Virus record (IMG/VR): IMGVR_UViG_3300032294_002202
Span: 1 to 51,668 of that record
Source: a virus
Direction: 5' to 3' (one strand)
Length of the DNA: 51,668 nt
The notes under the pieces are model-generated. The model ran no database searches, was not told the origin of the DNA, and worked only from the letters and a program-made list of their open reading frames with translations. How positions within the stretch are numbered: the stretch's first letter is position 1; each line of letters begins with the position of its first letter. Positions 32,722 through 41,190 of this stretch are shown piece after piece. A program made the position numbers and the translations under genes.

Positions 32722-33444
32722 TTATGCTGGTGTCCAAGTACGGTCAATGATCTTACCGTATTCCTGTCCTGCGTATGCAGAATCTCCTGATGGGAGAAGA
32801 CGGAATGTTACTGGGAATGTTGATGCTGCGTTACGAGCAAGTGAGAATTGTGACTGCTGTACAGACAAAACTCTACGTGCATAGTAAACACGCTCTGATG
32901 TTGCGCTTGATGTAGTTGGTGCTTGACCTACTGCAATAAGCTGACGCTCTGTTGGAGCTGATCCAAGTGCACCTGCCTCAAGACCTAGAACTCCATTATT
33001 TAGTGTTGACTTTCCTTGGCCAAATACAACTAGAATATTTTCTAGAGTACCTTCTGCCATTTCTGTTGCAATCATAACTTCCATTGACTCCTTGAACAGC
33101 TTTGCTGTGTCAAGAAGCTGATCTACTGTTACTGAACCGTATGATGGGTTGTAAGTAATCTGAAGACCATTGTTTGTGTAACCTACGTTACGGTATGCTG
33201 CTGCATCTGCTCCACCTGCTGCATTAGTATCTAATGCATTTAGTGTTGGAATATATGATGTAGCTGTGTTGAAAGCTGGTACCTTTGTAGATGGCTTGAC
33301 TGCGCCAGATGCAACTGTTCCCGCTCTTGAAACTCCTGGCTCCATGTTATCTACATAACCTGCTGCCGTTGAATCGTCTACTGACAAAAATAGTGGTGAA
33401 GCACCAACTAAAATATTCTTGGCATTACCTGTGTTTTGTGCCAT
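32722..33444 (-). CDS. Major tail (tube) protein
   Basis: Two hundred and forty residues, Ala/Gly/Thr-rich. It has a flexible N-terminal stretch and a beta-sandwich-like body (LQITYNPSYGSVTVDQLLDT, ENILVVFGQGKSTL, ASTFPVTFRLLPSGDSAY). A strong SD AGGAGG and its own promoter candidate, plus a terminator directly after the stop, fit a highly expressed tube subunit. Position between tail terminator and chaperones is the standard one. Confidence 0.88.
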   Translation of the reverse strand: MAQNTGNAKNILVGASPLFLSVDDSTAAGYVDNMEPGVSRAGTVASGAVKPSTKVPAFNTATSYIPTLNALDTNAAGGADAAAYRNVGYTNNGLQITYNPSYGSVTVDQLLDTAKLFKESMEVMIATEMAEGTLENILVVFGQGKSTLNNGVLGLEAGALGSAPTERQLIAVGQAPTTSSATSERVYYARRVLSVQQSQFSLARNAASTFPVTFRLLPSGDSAYAGQEYGKIIDRTWTPA

Positions 33445-33463
33445 AATTTAAAACCTCCTGTTT

Positions 33464-33472
33464 ATAATATCA
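33464..33472 (-). promoter_or_regulatory. Extended -10 candidate for the major tail protein
   Basis: TGATATTAT is 5 bases before the AGGAGG SD. The expected start is right at the SD, giving a short leader. No -35 was found; weak. Confidence 0.35.
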
Positions 33473-33555
33473 ATATTAAATTGTAAAACATAATTTGGCT
33501 GGCTAGGCCAATTCCTCTAGATCCAATTTTAGTGTATAATGCCCCAAAAGGCAAA

Positions 33556-34068
33556 CTAAATGAATCGACCAGAATTGTCTGTTATTCTGGAATACTTTAT
33601 TTCTAGGATTACGTCTGAGGACAAAAATCCCTGAATTTCCTCAGAGGGTGATGTTGGCGATATATCGGCAACAAATATGCTATGGAATTTAAATAGGTCT
33701 GAGACCATATCTGAACTCCTAACATCCCTTGCCGATTCATCCATTCTTCTAAACTCATCAATCATGAAGTTTCTTATCTCATTAATCTCTGATATATCTG
33801 TTGAATATATGGTAAATAGAATTTGTTCACAACATATTAACCAATTGTCCTCATAAGACATTCCTATCTTATCATAGACTATATGCTTCTTGCCGCTCAA
33901 GAATTGATTTAGCTCCGCCGATTGCTGTACTGGAATTATAGGAATAATCTCTTTACCTATATTGTCTGAATAATAGTCGCTGGCATCAAATATCTCGTAG
34001 TTTAAAAGCTGAGACCATAAAAACTTTCTTATCTCAGATGATGCATCTAATTTATAATTTGCCGTCAT
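33556..34068 (-). CDS. Tail terminator-like protein
   Basis: One hundred and seventy residues, unrecognised by motif. It is mixed alpha/beta (NYKLDASSEIRKFLWSQLLN, LICCEQILFTIYSTDISEIN, EIQGFLSSDVILEIKYS), with a shape like tail-completion proteins that cap the tube. Its ATG overlaps the upstream gene by 4 bases. Position between neck proteins and the major tail protein is the usual place for a tail terminator; function is by context. Confidence 0.75.
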   Translation of the reverse strand: MTANYKLDASSEIRKFLWSQLLNYEIFDASDYYSDNIGKEIIPIIPVQQSAELNQFLSGKKHIVYDKIGMSYEDNWLICCEQILFTIYSTDISEINEIRNFMIDEFRRMDESARDVRSSDMVSDLFKFHSIFVADISPTSPSEEIQGFLSSDVILEIKYSRITDNSGRFI

Positions 34069-34853
34069 AGCATTGAACCTCCAAATGATGAAGCCAATGC
34101 AACGTCTGCTTGTGCCCTGACAGCATTTGGCGAAAATGAATATTGAACTTTTTTAATGTTTGATGGAATTCCAAGTGCTTTTGACATTGCACTATTAAAT
34201 ATATTTTGAAAACCAGATTTTTTAATTGATAAATTAACTAAATCGCTTTTAAAGAAATGTGCATATGCCATCTTAAAGGATCCAGTTGTGGCAGCCCCTC
34301 CAGGCCTTCTGACGACCACTGAAGCCCCTTTTGGCATAAAGACGGTATAACCATTAACCTCAAACACAAGGCGCTTAGAAGCCTTTGGAGAGATTGTTAT
34401 GGGGTTTCCTAATTCCATTACAAAAGCTTTATTTGCAAATACATATGAGTTTTTGGATCTTTTATCTTTGGGTACTTTAGTTTTTGAAAGTTTAAAATCA
34501 TATCCTATCCTAAAGGATAATCCGTCTGAGCCCATTCTATTTAATTTAAATAGTCTTCCAGATTCTTGCCCCGTCTTTTTCCATTCATAAACATGGTGAA
34601 AAGACTTTGGCTTTGTTCTTGCCTGAGCATCTATATAATTACCAAAATCTTTATCTATCTGGTCATAGATCATTGTTTGAAATTTATTCTTAAATCCAGG
34701 ATTGCTCATAAGCTTTGCTATTACATTTGATTGATAATATAAAGCAGCAGATATTTGTGCAACAGTTGTATCCTGTAAATTTGTTCCTACAGTACCAACC
34801 ATTAACCTTTCTAGTCCGCTTGCGGCTTGAAGTAGAGCAACATTAGATTCCAA
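34065..34853 (-). CDS. Neck / minor head-tail protein
   Basis: Two hundred and sixty-two residues, basic in the second half (FKLSKTKVPKDKRSKNSYVF, SIKKSGFQNIFNSAMSKALG). An HK97 gp10-like connector is plausible from the size and the location after the head-closure gene. The start overlaps the previous gene by 11 bases. No specific motif identified. Confidence 0.72.
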   Translation of the reverse strand: MESNVALLQAASGLERLMVGTVGTNLQDTTVAQISAALYYQSNVIAKLMSNPGFKNKFQTMIYDQIDKDFGNYIDAQARTKPKSFHHVYEWKKTGQESGRLFKLNRMGSDGLSFRIGYDFKLSKTKVPKDKRSKNSYVFANKAFVMELGNPITISPKASKRLVFEVNGYTVFMPKGASVVVRRPGGAATTGSFKMAYAHFFKSDLVNLSIKKSGFQNIFNSAMSKALGIPSNIKKVQYSFSPNAVRAQADVALASSFGGSML

Positions 34854-35271
34854 TTATCTGATTCTCCGATCTTTTGACCATTGAGTTATAGCCAAGAAGT
34901 TGACCGAATGGATCTGTTATTGGAGTTGTTCCAAAAACCTCGAACACCGTCGGTGTCTCTGAAGGGAAATCTATTTCTGTCCAAATACAATTATTATATT
35001 GATCACGAATATTAGTAACCTTTTCTCTTATAGTTAGCTTATTCTCTGTTCTAATTTGCAGGGTCTGCTCGTTCATATATTTATTATTGAAGGACTGAAT
35101 ATCTCCAGAACGAGTTGTTGTTGAATTTGATATTATTCCTTTAGCATGGCATGGAACAGTTTTATAAAAATGCCATTCTTTTTTAATTGCGCCAGTATCT
35201 GGGTCTTGAGTATCAAACTGTCTGTATACGTCGACTGTCATTGACAGTATTGAGTCAACTAAGCCTAGCAT
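34843..35271 (-). CDS. Head-tail connector (head closure)
   Basis: One hundred and forty-two residues: LVDSILSMTVDVYRQFD, then SGDIQSFNNKYMNEQTLQIR and TEIDFPSETPTVFEVFG. Beta-rich and consistent with the head-closure (Hc1-type) proteins placed after the adaptor. The start is an ATG 2 bases after the previous stop. Confidence 0.72.
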   Translation of the reverse strand: MLGLVDSILSMTVDVYRQFDTQDPDTGAIKKEWHFYKTVPCHAKGIISNSTTTRSGDIQSFNNKYMNEQTLQIRTENKLTIREKVTNIRDQYNNCIWTEIDFPSETPTVFEVFGTTPITDPFGQLLGYNSMVKRSENQIIGI

Positions 35272-35273
35272 AA

Positions 35274-36260
35274 TTAAATCACTACCATGCCGTTTACAAC
35301 ATATGGGTTAAGTAATTGATCTGCATAAGCATTTCCAGTTCCCTTGTATGTATCTGCTGTAAATTCAAACTGCCAATCAAAGGTCTTTACGCCCTTGACA
35401 TACTTTTGTCTCCAGGTAGAATCTTTTTCAAAGAAATCTCCCATAAGCTGGATACATGCTTGCTCAACATTATCTGGAACTGATTCCCATCCAAATTTTC
35501 CAGCGACTCTATATCTTACGTCTTTTTTAAATGCTCCGCCATATCCTATATCATTTACGGTTGGAGGGACCATTCCGTTTGCAATATATACAGTGTTATC
35601 AATTAAGTTCTGGGTATTAACTCTTATACCAAATCCAGTTTCAGATATTATTGGTACTGTATTCCAGTTATTAATTTCATTAATATTATCTATTAACAAA
35701 TAATCTCCTGCATAAAGCTCATGCAATTGTGCTAACTTAAAAGGAAGAGGAAGAGTATCTGACCCGCTTCCGTAAGCTACTTGAACATCATCGTATAAAT
35801 AAAATGATTGATTGCAATAATTTTCAATAACTTTTCTTGCATACTTTTCAGCCATTTGTAATTCGTGATAAGTTTTATATCTTGGGTCAGAAGGATCTGA
35901 TCCAAGGCCAAGGTCTTCGATTGCTTCTGCTAAATTTGCATATGGAGTAACTACATCAGTATAAGATACATGATATGAGTTTGAATTGTTTACCTGATAT
36001 CTCCACACCAACTTAAATCTTCTATTTCTATCAGAATAAGCTGTTGGTAAAACAATTTGATAGCTGCCGATATCATTTTCTAGCTTCATAGCAGTTAGTG
36101 TTAGCAATAAAGATGTTGGATCTATTGATGGGTCTATAGCAGGATCTTCTGTAATGTCATAGACCTCTACAGACACATTGCCATCTGGGTCTACAATTTC
36201 ACCAGCCCAAAATATTTTAGTTTTGATTGGTGCATTACTATTAACATAAATCTCTGCCAT
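35274..36260 (-). CDS. Head-tail adaptor with N-terminal Ig-like domain
   Basis: Three hundred and twenty-eight residues. About 1-105 is an Ig-like beta domain (NAPIKTKIFWAGEIVDPDGN, RFKLVWRYQVNN); the rest is helical (YHELQMAEKYARKVIENYCN) with an Asn/Gly-rich part, as in phage adaptors. The combined architecture, an Ig domain joined to a connector, is frequent in phages. Role as the adaptor (Ad1-type) is inferred from position. Confidence 0.75.
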   Translation of the reverse strand: MAEIYVNSNAPIKTKIFWAGEIVDPDGNVSVEVYDITEDPAIDPSIDPTSLLLTLTAMKLENDIGSYQIVLPTAYSDRNRRFKLVWRYQVNNSNSYHVSYTDVVTPYANLAEAIEDLGLGSDPSDPRYKTYHELQMAEKYARKVIENYCNQSFYLYDDVQVAYGSGSDTLPLPFKLAQLHELYAGDYLLIDNINEINNWNTVPIISETGFGIRVNTQNLIDNTVYIANGMVPPTVNDIGYGGAFKKDVRYRVAGKFGWESVPDNVEQACIQLMGDFFEKDSTWRQKYVKGVKTFDWQFEFTADTYKGTGNAYADQLLNPYVVNGMVVI

Positions 36261-36272
36261 ATCACATAGGGA

Positions 36273-36668
36273 TTAGTTGTAGTACTCTTGAACTTCCTTT
36301 GGAGTAGCTAATCTAAAACCCTCCTCCTTATCAAAAATTTCTTGTGCTGTCTTTGGATCCATTGCCACGAAAGGGTGTTCCTTTGTAAATGTGTGACCTT
36401 GAATATCATATCTGAAGTTAGCTCTTGTCATTCTAACAAGTACATCATCCTCATCTAATTCTTTCTTTGAATCAAATCTAGGCAAGACCTCAATCTCTTC
36501 TGAATCTTCTTCAATATCTTTAATTGTCTTCTGGTACACTGACCATGTGACGCCTTCTTCTGTGAAAGCTGCAATTATATCGTTCTTATTCTTTAAACCT
36601 TCTGTATCAACGCCGAAATCTTCTGCGATTTTTTTTAACTCAGATACTTTTAATGTATCAAATGACAT
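36273..36668 (-). CDS. Small head protein with SAP/HeH-like N-terminus
   Basis: One hundred and thirty-one residues. The first 45 (SFDTLKVSELKKIAEDFGVD, GLKNKNDIIAAFTEEG) match the shape of SAP/HeH/Rho-N-like DNA-binding helices; the rest is acidic (DIEEDSEEIEVL, DSKKELDEDDV). Often found right after the capsid gene in actinophages. Own promoter at 36695-36723. DNA-packaging or head-completion role is a guess. Confidence 0.75.
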   Translation of the reverse strand: MSFDTLKVSELKKIAEDFGVDTEGLKNKNDIIAAFTEEGVTWSVYQKTIKDIEEDSEEIEVLPRFDSKKELDEDDVLVRMTRANFRYDIQGHTFTKEHPFVAMDPKTAQEIFDKEEGFRLATPKEVQEYYN

Positions 36669-36694
36669 AAAATCTCCTTAGTCTAAGTTATTTA

Positions 36695-36723
36695 ATTATA
36701 GCATTAGTCAATTAAAATGAAAA
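36695..36723 (-). promoter_or_regulatory. Promoter downstream of the capsid terminator
   Basis: TTTTCA (36718-36723), 17 bases, then TGCTATAAT (36695-36703). The -35 uses the T-run of the preceding terminator, so a terminator and a new promoter are fused in about 50 bases. It drives the connector and tail genes. Confidence 0.55.
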
Positions 36724-36745
36724 GCCCCTAAAATTAATTAGGGGC
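36718..36745 (-). terminator. Intrinsic terminator after the major capsid protein
   Basis: Stem GCCCCTAA-n6-TTAGGGGC (36724-36745) followed on the minus strand by TTTT. It lies 30 bases after the capsid stop. Confidence 0.82.
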
Positions 36746-36775
36746 CTTTCTTGCAAGTCTTCTTAATAAATTAAA

Positions 36776-37825
36776 TTATGAAGCGACTTTAACGTTCTTA
36801 ACTACAACCCAAGCATCTGCTTGCTCGATCTGGACGCCAACACGAGTATACATTGTGTACTCAATTGAGTCCTTACGTGGCCAGAAGAATCGGTATACAG
36901 TTACGTCACGCTTAACACCAATAACAACGTTATTTGGGAATGTCAAGTGGATATCACCGTGTGAACCTGATGCTGCTGAATAGTCACCAGTCTGTGTCTC
37001 TGGTAGCAGTGGAACTTCAACGATTGGAATACCAAATGCGTATGGAGCTACATATCCTGCTGGACCTGAAACTGGAGCAACCTCACCACGGATGATGCCT
37101 GAAGCAATATCCTGTGGGTTGACGTTCTGGATGTTTTGTGATGTTGAGTATAAGTAATCCTGAATCAAGTTTGAACCTGAAAGGAAGCGAAGATCTGTTC
37201 TGCGCTGCTTGTACTTACGTGGGAGTGCCTTAAGAGCTGAGTTAAATACTGCACGAGAGATACCAGCACCTGCTGCGTCTACTACGTGTGCATCTGACTT
37301 TGCCTTCTTTACAACACCATCAAATGCCTTGTATAGGTTATCTGATGATAGTGATGTATTTCCGTTAAGGACTACATCTTCAATGTCATTACCTGCCTGT
37401 GTTGCCATCATGCGTGCAATGTGATCTTCTAGATCTGGACCTTCAATGTTGTCTTCTAGAGACTCTGTTGAAAGCTCCCAATCCAAGCGAAGCTTCTTTG
37501 TTGTAAGAGAGATCTTTGAGAATGTCACTGCTGCGTTAGCTGCTGTGTTATCTCCTTCTGTTGCGAGCTTCATAAGCTTCTCACCAACGGACATACGATC
37601 AATCTCGGTTGTGTCAGACTTCATTCTAACAGTACGTGCGACTTTACCAATTACGGTTGCGTCGAACATATAGTCGAGGAAGCGAGCTGATTGCTCTGGG
37701 TTTAGTAAACCACCGTTGCCATCTTCTGACGCTGTGTGGATTCCTGTTCCGTTTGTAACGGATGCAAATGTGCCAGTGGCTGTTGTGCCTGCTGCAATTG
37801 CTTTTTCTAATGTTTCATTGCTCAT
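36776..37825 (-). CDS. Major capsid protein (HK97 fold)
   Basis: Three hundred and forty-nine residues from the ATG at 37825 (a GTG at 37837 is the other option; SD AGGTGA fits 37825 better). It has an N-arm rich in Ala/Thr/Gly, an E-loop region, and a C-terminal A-domain (SIEYTMYTRVGVQIEQADAW, VVVKNVKVAS) typical of HK97-like capsids. LRLDWELSTESLEDNIEGP is a common motif in actinophage capsids. It follows the protease/scaffold gene by 20 bases and has its own terminator, consistent with high expression. Confidence 0.92.
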   Translation of the reverse strand: MSNETLEKAIAAGTTATGTFASVTNGTGIHTASEDGNGGLLNPEQSARFLDYMFDATVIGKVARTVRMKSDTTEIDRMSVGEKLMKLATEGDNTAANAAVTFSKISLTTKKLRLDWELSTESLEDNIEGPDLEDHIARMMATQAGNDIEDVVLNGNTSLSSDNLYKAFDGVVKKAKSDAHVVDAAGAGISRAVFNSALKALPRKYKQRRTDLRFLSGSNLIQDYLYSTSQNIQNVNPQDIASGIIRGEVAPVSGPAGYVAPYAFGIPIVEVPLLPETQTGDYSAASGSHGDIHLTFPNNVVIGVKRDVTVYRFFWPRKDSIEYTMYTRVGVQIEQADAWVVVKNVKVAS

Positions 37826-37845
37826 TATATTTTTCACCTACCTTA

Positions 37846-39150
37846 TTATCGAATTAAATCTGATACGGTACCGAGGAAAGAACCGTTCCATTTAGATTTT
37901 GTTATTGTTACTTCCTGAGATCCGCCAAGATCTGAGGACTTCTTAATTGCAGTCTCTGATTCTACTGCATCGACACGCTTTGTTACACCATCAATCGTGC
38001 TCTTGATATCTGCTACAGCATTGCTTAATGCTGTGTGTTGTTCTGCCAACTCTGTGATTCTAACTTCTACAGCTTTGCTGAAATTTTCAACAGTTGACTT
38101 AATTTCTGTCACCTGTGCAGCATTTGACTCTGTAGCTTTAGCTAGAGTTTCTGAGAAAAAGCCTTTTAGATCGCCCATCATCTTTGCAAAATCAGGTTCA
38201 TCAACCTCAACTTCTGATACATCGGCTGCTTTTTCGAGAGAATCGGCAGAAGCGTCTGCTGCTGGTGCAGCATCTACGTCAGCAGGTGCTTCTTCAGCAA
38301 CTACTAGTGTTTCTTCGGCAATAGCTTCTGCAGCTACTACATCTTTTTGTACATCTGACACTTCATTACCTCCTTCTACGTTTGCCTGTTTTGCAATTTT
38401 TTGTGTTTCAGGCAACGGTAATCTTGACTTCTTAAATGAATCAAGAATCTTATCTATTTCGTTTGATTTGTTTACATCTGAACTTTCGACCCAACCAATT
38501 AGTGTTGCTGGCTTTCCAGAAACTGGAGAGTCGAATGTCTTCTCTGTTGACATAAATACAGAGTCACTTTCTTCACAATAAAAAATATTTTCTGTTACAG
38601 TTTCTGCTGCCATACCTTTAAATACTAGCTGGCCATTCATTTTAGATATTGAAAGAACGTTGCATAATTCATTTGCTGGTGAATCAACTATTGACAACTC
38701 CATTAAGTCATAACCCTTAATGAATCTTACCTGTTGTCCTGTTGCTTTGTTAACTTCATTATCTGATTCTGTAATCTTTCCGCCGATTGAAAATCCTGTA
38801 AGTGTGCCATCTAAACATTTTTCCCATGTATCATTTGCGCCTTTTGATACATATACGTCTACATAAATTCCGTTAAAGAAACCCTTTGAGATTGGATCGT
38901 AATAAGTTTCTGGTCTAAATGAAAGCATCTTGCCAACTGCAAGAGGGGTGTGCATCTCACGAATGTTTCCACGGAAACTTTCAAATGCTTTTAAGCTAGC
39001 TTCTGATGTAACTACATCCCCAGTTTGATCAACGTTATCTAATGTTGCAAAACCTGATACGGTTCTCTTCTCACGGTTTACCTTTGTAAAAGGAACCGAT
39101 AGCTGTATGTTTTCACCATTGGAAGACCAATGTGACTTTTCAATATTCAT
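37846..39150 (-). CDS. Capsid maturation protease fused to a scaffold-like tail
   Basis: Prohead serine protease plus scaffold of about 434 residues from the ATG at 39150; a TTG at 39186 is the alternative upstream start. The N-terminal half holds the protease (NIREMHTPLAVGK His, LTGFSIGGKI Ser, YDLMELSIVDSPANE), the HK97/S78-like fold. The C-terminal half is acidic and Ala/Glu-rich followed by a coiled coil (VTEIKSTVENFSKAVEVRIT, AVADIKSTIDGVTKRVDAVE), resembling a scaffold or delta domain. It lies just before the major capsid gene. One polypeptide therefore appears to serve both scaffolding and cleavage; site of self-cleavage not seen. Confidence 0.85.
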   Translation of the reverse strand: MNIEKSHWSSNGENIQLSVPFTKVNREKRTVSGFATLDNVDQTGDVVTSEASLKAFESFRGNIREMHTPLAVGKMLSFRPETYYDPISKGFFNGIYVDVYVSKGANDTWEKCLDGTLTGFSIGGKITESDNEVNKATGQQVRFIKGYDLMELSIVDSPANELCNVLSISKMNGQLVFKGMAAETVTENIFYCEESDSVFMSTEKTFDSPVSGKPATLIGWVESSDVNKSNEIDKILDSFKKSRLPLPETQKIAKQANVEGGNEVSDVQKDVVAAEAIAEETLVVAEEAPADVDAAPAADASADSLEKAADVSEVEVDEPDFAKMMGDLKGFFSETLAKATESNAAQVTEIKSTVENFSKAVEVRITELAEQHTALSNAVADIKSTIDGVTKRVDAVESETAIKKSSDLGGSQEVTITKSKWNGSFLGTVSDLIR

Positions 39151-39203
39151 ATGCTTAATTTTATACTCGTACGCATCAAAAGGCAAATAACAGTTGAGTA
39201 GGT

Positions 39204-40784
39204 CTAGTCAACCTGTCTGCCGTCGCCTTTTGCATTTCTGCCTTCTCCTGAATTATCTGGGGAAGTTGCGCTTCGGTCCTGAGTTCTTTTTCTGCTATTT
39301 GTGGCTTGGGCTGTAATTTCTGCTGCATCTTGAGCTTTTAAATCAACCATCTCGTCCCCACCATCAACGGGAACCATGCCCTTTCTAATTCTAACTTCAT
39401 TAGGGGTAATGACCTTCATTCTTAAATATCTTTCATCAATTTTAGATTGAGTGTCTTCATCCGTAAGAGTAAGCTGATTAAATTTAATTAATAAAGCATC
39501 TGTTTTCTCTTCAATAATCTTATTTAATATTTTTTCTAAAATCATCTGTGCGGGAGCGCAAACCTGCTCTCTAAATGTCTTATCAGCATCACGGGCTACG
39601 GCTAAATTAACTCCCTCTGGAGTTCCAAGCTTATTAATGGGAACACGGTGAGCAAGCAATATCTCATCTCTATTTGCTTGTCTATATTTATTAAATGATG
39701 AGTCTTGAGTATTTGCCTCAACTGGCTCCATTTTAAATTCAACCTTTGAGTCTGGAGTATCTGCTGGAAGTGGGACATATAGGGATCTGTGATTTTTTCC
39801 CTTTAAGCCGACTTGGAAAAATTCTAATAGTTTTCTTTCTGCTTCAGGAGAAAGCTTTGCTCCCTTTACCGTTACTATATATCTTGGCACCGCTTTATTT
39901 TCAAAATAATCAAGGTTGTACTTTGCCGCAAACTCATTACCAGCAAGGGCATTTGTTGCTGCCACAATATCTGGTATGCCATAATAATTATTTGTTGGAG
40001 TATATTTCTTTAAATGAATAACTTCATTTGGTCTATCTGCAATTCCTGCAATTGGATTCTCCGTATCTGAGTCTCCGAAGTTTCTAAAAAATACAGCCTT
40101 GCCATAAAGTAATTGAATAAATCCATCACGAAGTCTTCGAACTCTCATTGTCTTTGCTGGAATATGACCAATGTAACCAATGTTGCCACTTGTGGTTCTT
40201 CCAATTTCGATATAGCCGTTTCCAGTTACCTCTAAATCAGTATATGCCTTTTTGAGAGTTTCAATAAATAGCTCTTCCTCATTTGTTTCATCTAGCCAAG
40301 TGTTTAGGTCTTGACGCAATCTATTTAGCTTTTTGCGTGCACGCTCTAATTGCTTGTCATCGGTTATTGAATCAAATGCTTCATTTGTTTTTCTTGTCTC
40401 AACAAAGTCATAGCCTAGTCCTACAATGTTTGAAACCTTTGCATTTACCGCAGAATAATTATATGTAGAAAGCTCATAAACTCTTGAAAGATAATCTAAG
40501 TTATATGGTGGCTCGATTAAATCGAACATAGCATAGCCAGTAATTGCTTGTGCTAAAAGATTTTGCTGTGTTCCAGTTCCATCTTGACCAACAAATCTTT
40601 TAGAAAACTCTCTATTCATTTTTCTTTTAAAAGAAGTACTTAGTCCGCCAACCTTTTTTAATGCGTCAAAATCTATTGAAAATGGATCATTATTTGTTAC
40701 AACCTCTTTATTAAGAAGCGCCCAGTCCATAGCATTTGAAATATTTATATCGCTATTAGATGTCTCGTCATTAATAAATTCCAT
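39204..40784 (-). CDS. Portal protein
   Basis: Five hundred and twenty-six residues. Typical phage-portal features: NLLAQAITGYAMFDLIEPPY, a central wing with GNIGYIGHIPAKTMRVRRLR, the clip region (NYYGIPDIVAATNALAGNEF) and helices LLEFFQVGLKGKNHRSLYV through RVPINKLGTPEGVNLAVARD. It forms the dodecameric vertex through which DNA is packaged. It is next to the small protein at 40786. The terminase that would normally precede it is not in the window. Confidence 0.92.
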   Translation of the reverse strand: MEFINDETSNSDINISNAMDWALLNKEVVTNNDPFSIDFDALKKVGGLSTSFKRKMNREFSKRFVGQDGTGTQQNLLAQAITGYAMFDLIEPPYNLDYLSRVYELSTYNYSAVNAKVSNIVGLGYDFVETRKTNEAFDSITDDKQLERARKKLNRLRQDLNTWLDETNEEELFIETLKKAYTDLEVTGNGYIEIGRTTSGNIGYIGHIPAKTMRVRRLRDGFIQLLYGKAVFFRNFGDSDTENPIAGIADRPNEVIHLKKYTPTNNYYGIPDIVAATNALAGNEFAAKYNLDYFENKAVPRYIVTVKGAKLSPEAERKLLEFFQVGLKGKNHRSLYVPLPADTPDSKVEFKMEPVEANTQDSSFNKYRQANRDEILLAHRVPINKLGTPEGVNLAVARDADKTFREQVCAPAQMILEKILNKIIEEKTDALLIKFNQLTLTDEDTQSKIDERYLRMKVITPNEVRIRKGMVPVDGGDEMVDLKAQDAAEITAQATNSRKRTQDRSATSPDNSGEGRNAKGDGRQVD

Positions 40785-40785
40785 T

Positions 40786-41127
40786 TTATCTTAAGCCCCT
40801 CAACTTCTTCATTTCATCTTTATGGTTGCCAATATCAAGCGGGTCTGGAACCAATCCCCAGTCTAATCTTTTTTTCTGATACTCAAATTCTTCATCATCA
40901 ATTTTGCGCCTTCCAGAAAGGAACTTGGGCTGACCTTCATGAATTCCATATGAACGAACTTCTCTTGCCAGTGCATCCATTCTAGATCTATTTCCCTTTT
41001 TAGATGTAATAGAAAGGAAGTTTCCATCGTCATCACCAATCCATCTTCCGTCTGGCATTTCCCATACGTATATACCGAGAGTTGTTTCCTCTTCTAGCAT
41101 TTTGGTGTTTATTGTTTTGATATCCAT
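40786..41127 (-). CDS. Small hypothetical head-associated protein
   Basis: One hundred and thirteen residues, mixed charge, no motif (LGIYVWEMPDGRWIGDDDGN, SRMDALAREVRSYGIHEGQP). It is one base from the portal start and shares its transcript. Its promoter (41137-41165) puts the -10 nine bases from the ATG, suggesting a leaderless or nearly leaderless message. A portal-associated or head accessory role is inferred. Confidence 0.72.
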   Translation of the reverse strand: MDIKTINTKMLEEETTLGIYVWEMPDGRWIGDDDGNFLSITSKKGNRSRMDALAREVRSYGIHEGQPKFLSGRRKIDDEEFEYQKKRLDWGLVPDPLDIGNHKDEMKKLRGLR

Positions 41128-41136
41128 AAGACTTTT

Positions 41137-41165
41137 ATTTTACCATTCTTTAGCACATAAGTCCA
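41137..41165 (-). promoter_or_regulatory. Promoter for the head operon
   Basis: TGGACT (41160-41165), 17 bases, then TGGTAAAAT (41137-41145). The -35 matches 4 of 6 and the -10 is extended. The ATG at 41127 is 9 bases from the -10. Confidence 0.5.
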
Positions 41166-41190
41166 GCTTTTGTCACACCTCAGTACAAAA

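Noticed and set aside
37997-38581. 194-residue plus-strand frame opposite the protease
   Set aside because: It mirrors the Ala/Glu-rich minus-strand gene, is Ser/Ala-rich without a motif, and would be the only plus-strand gene in the window.
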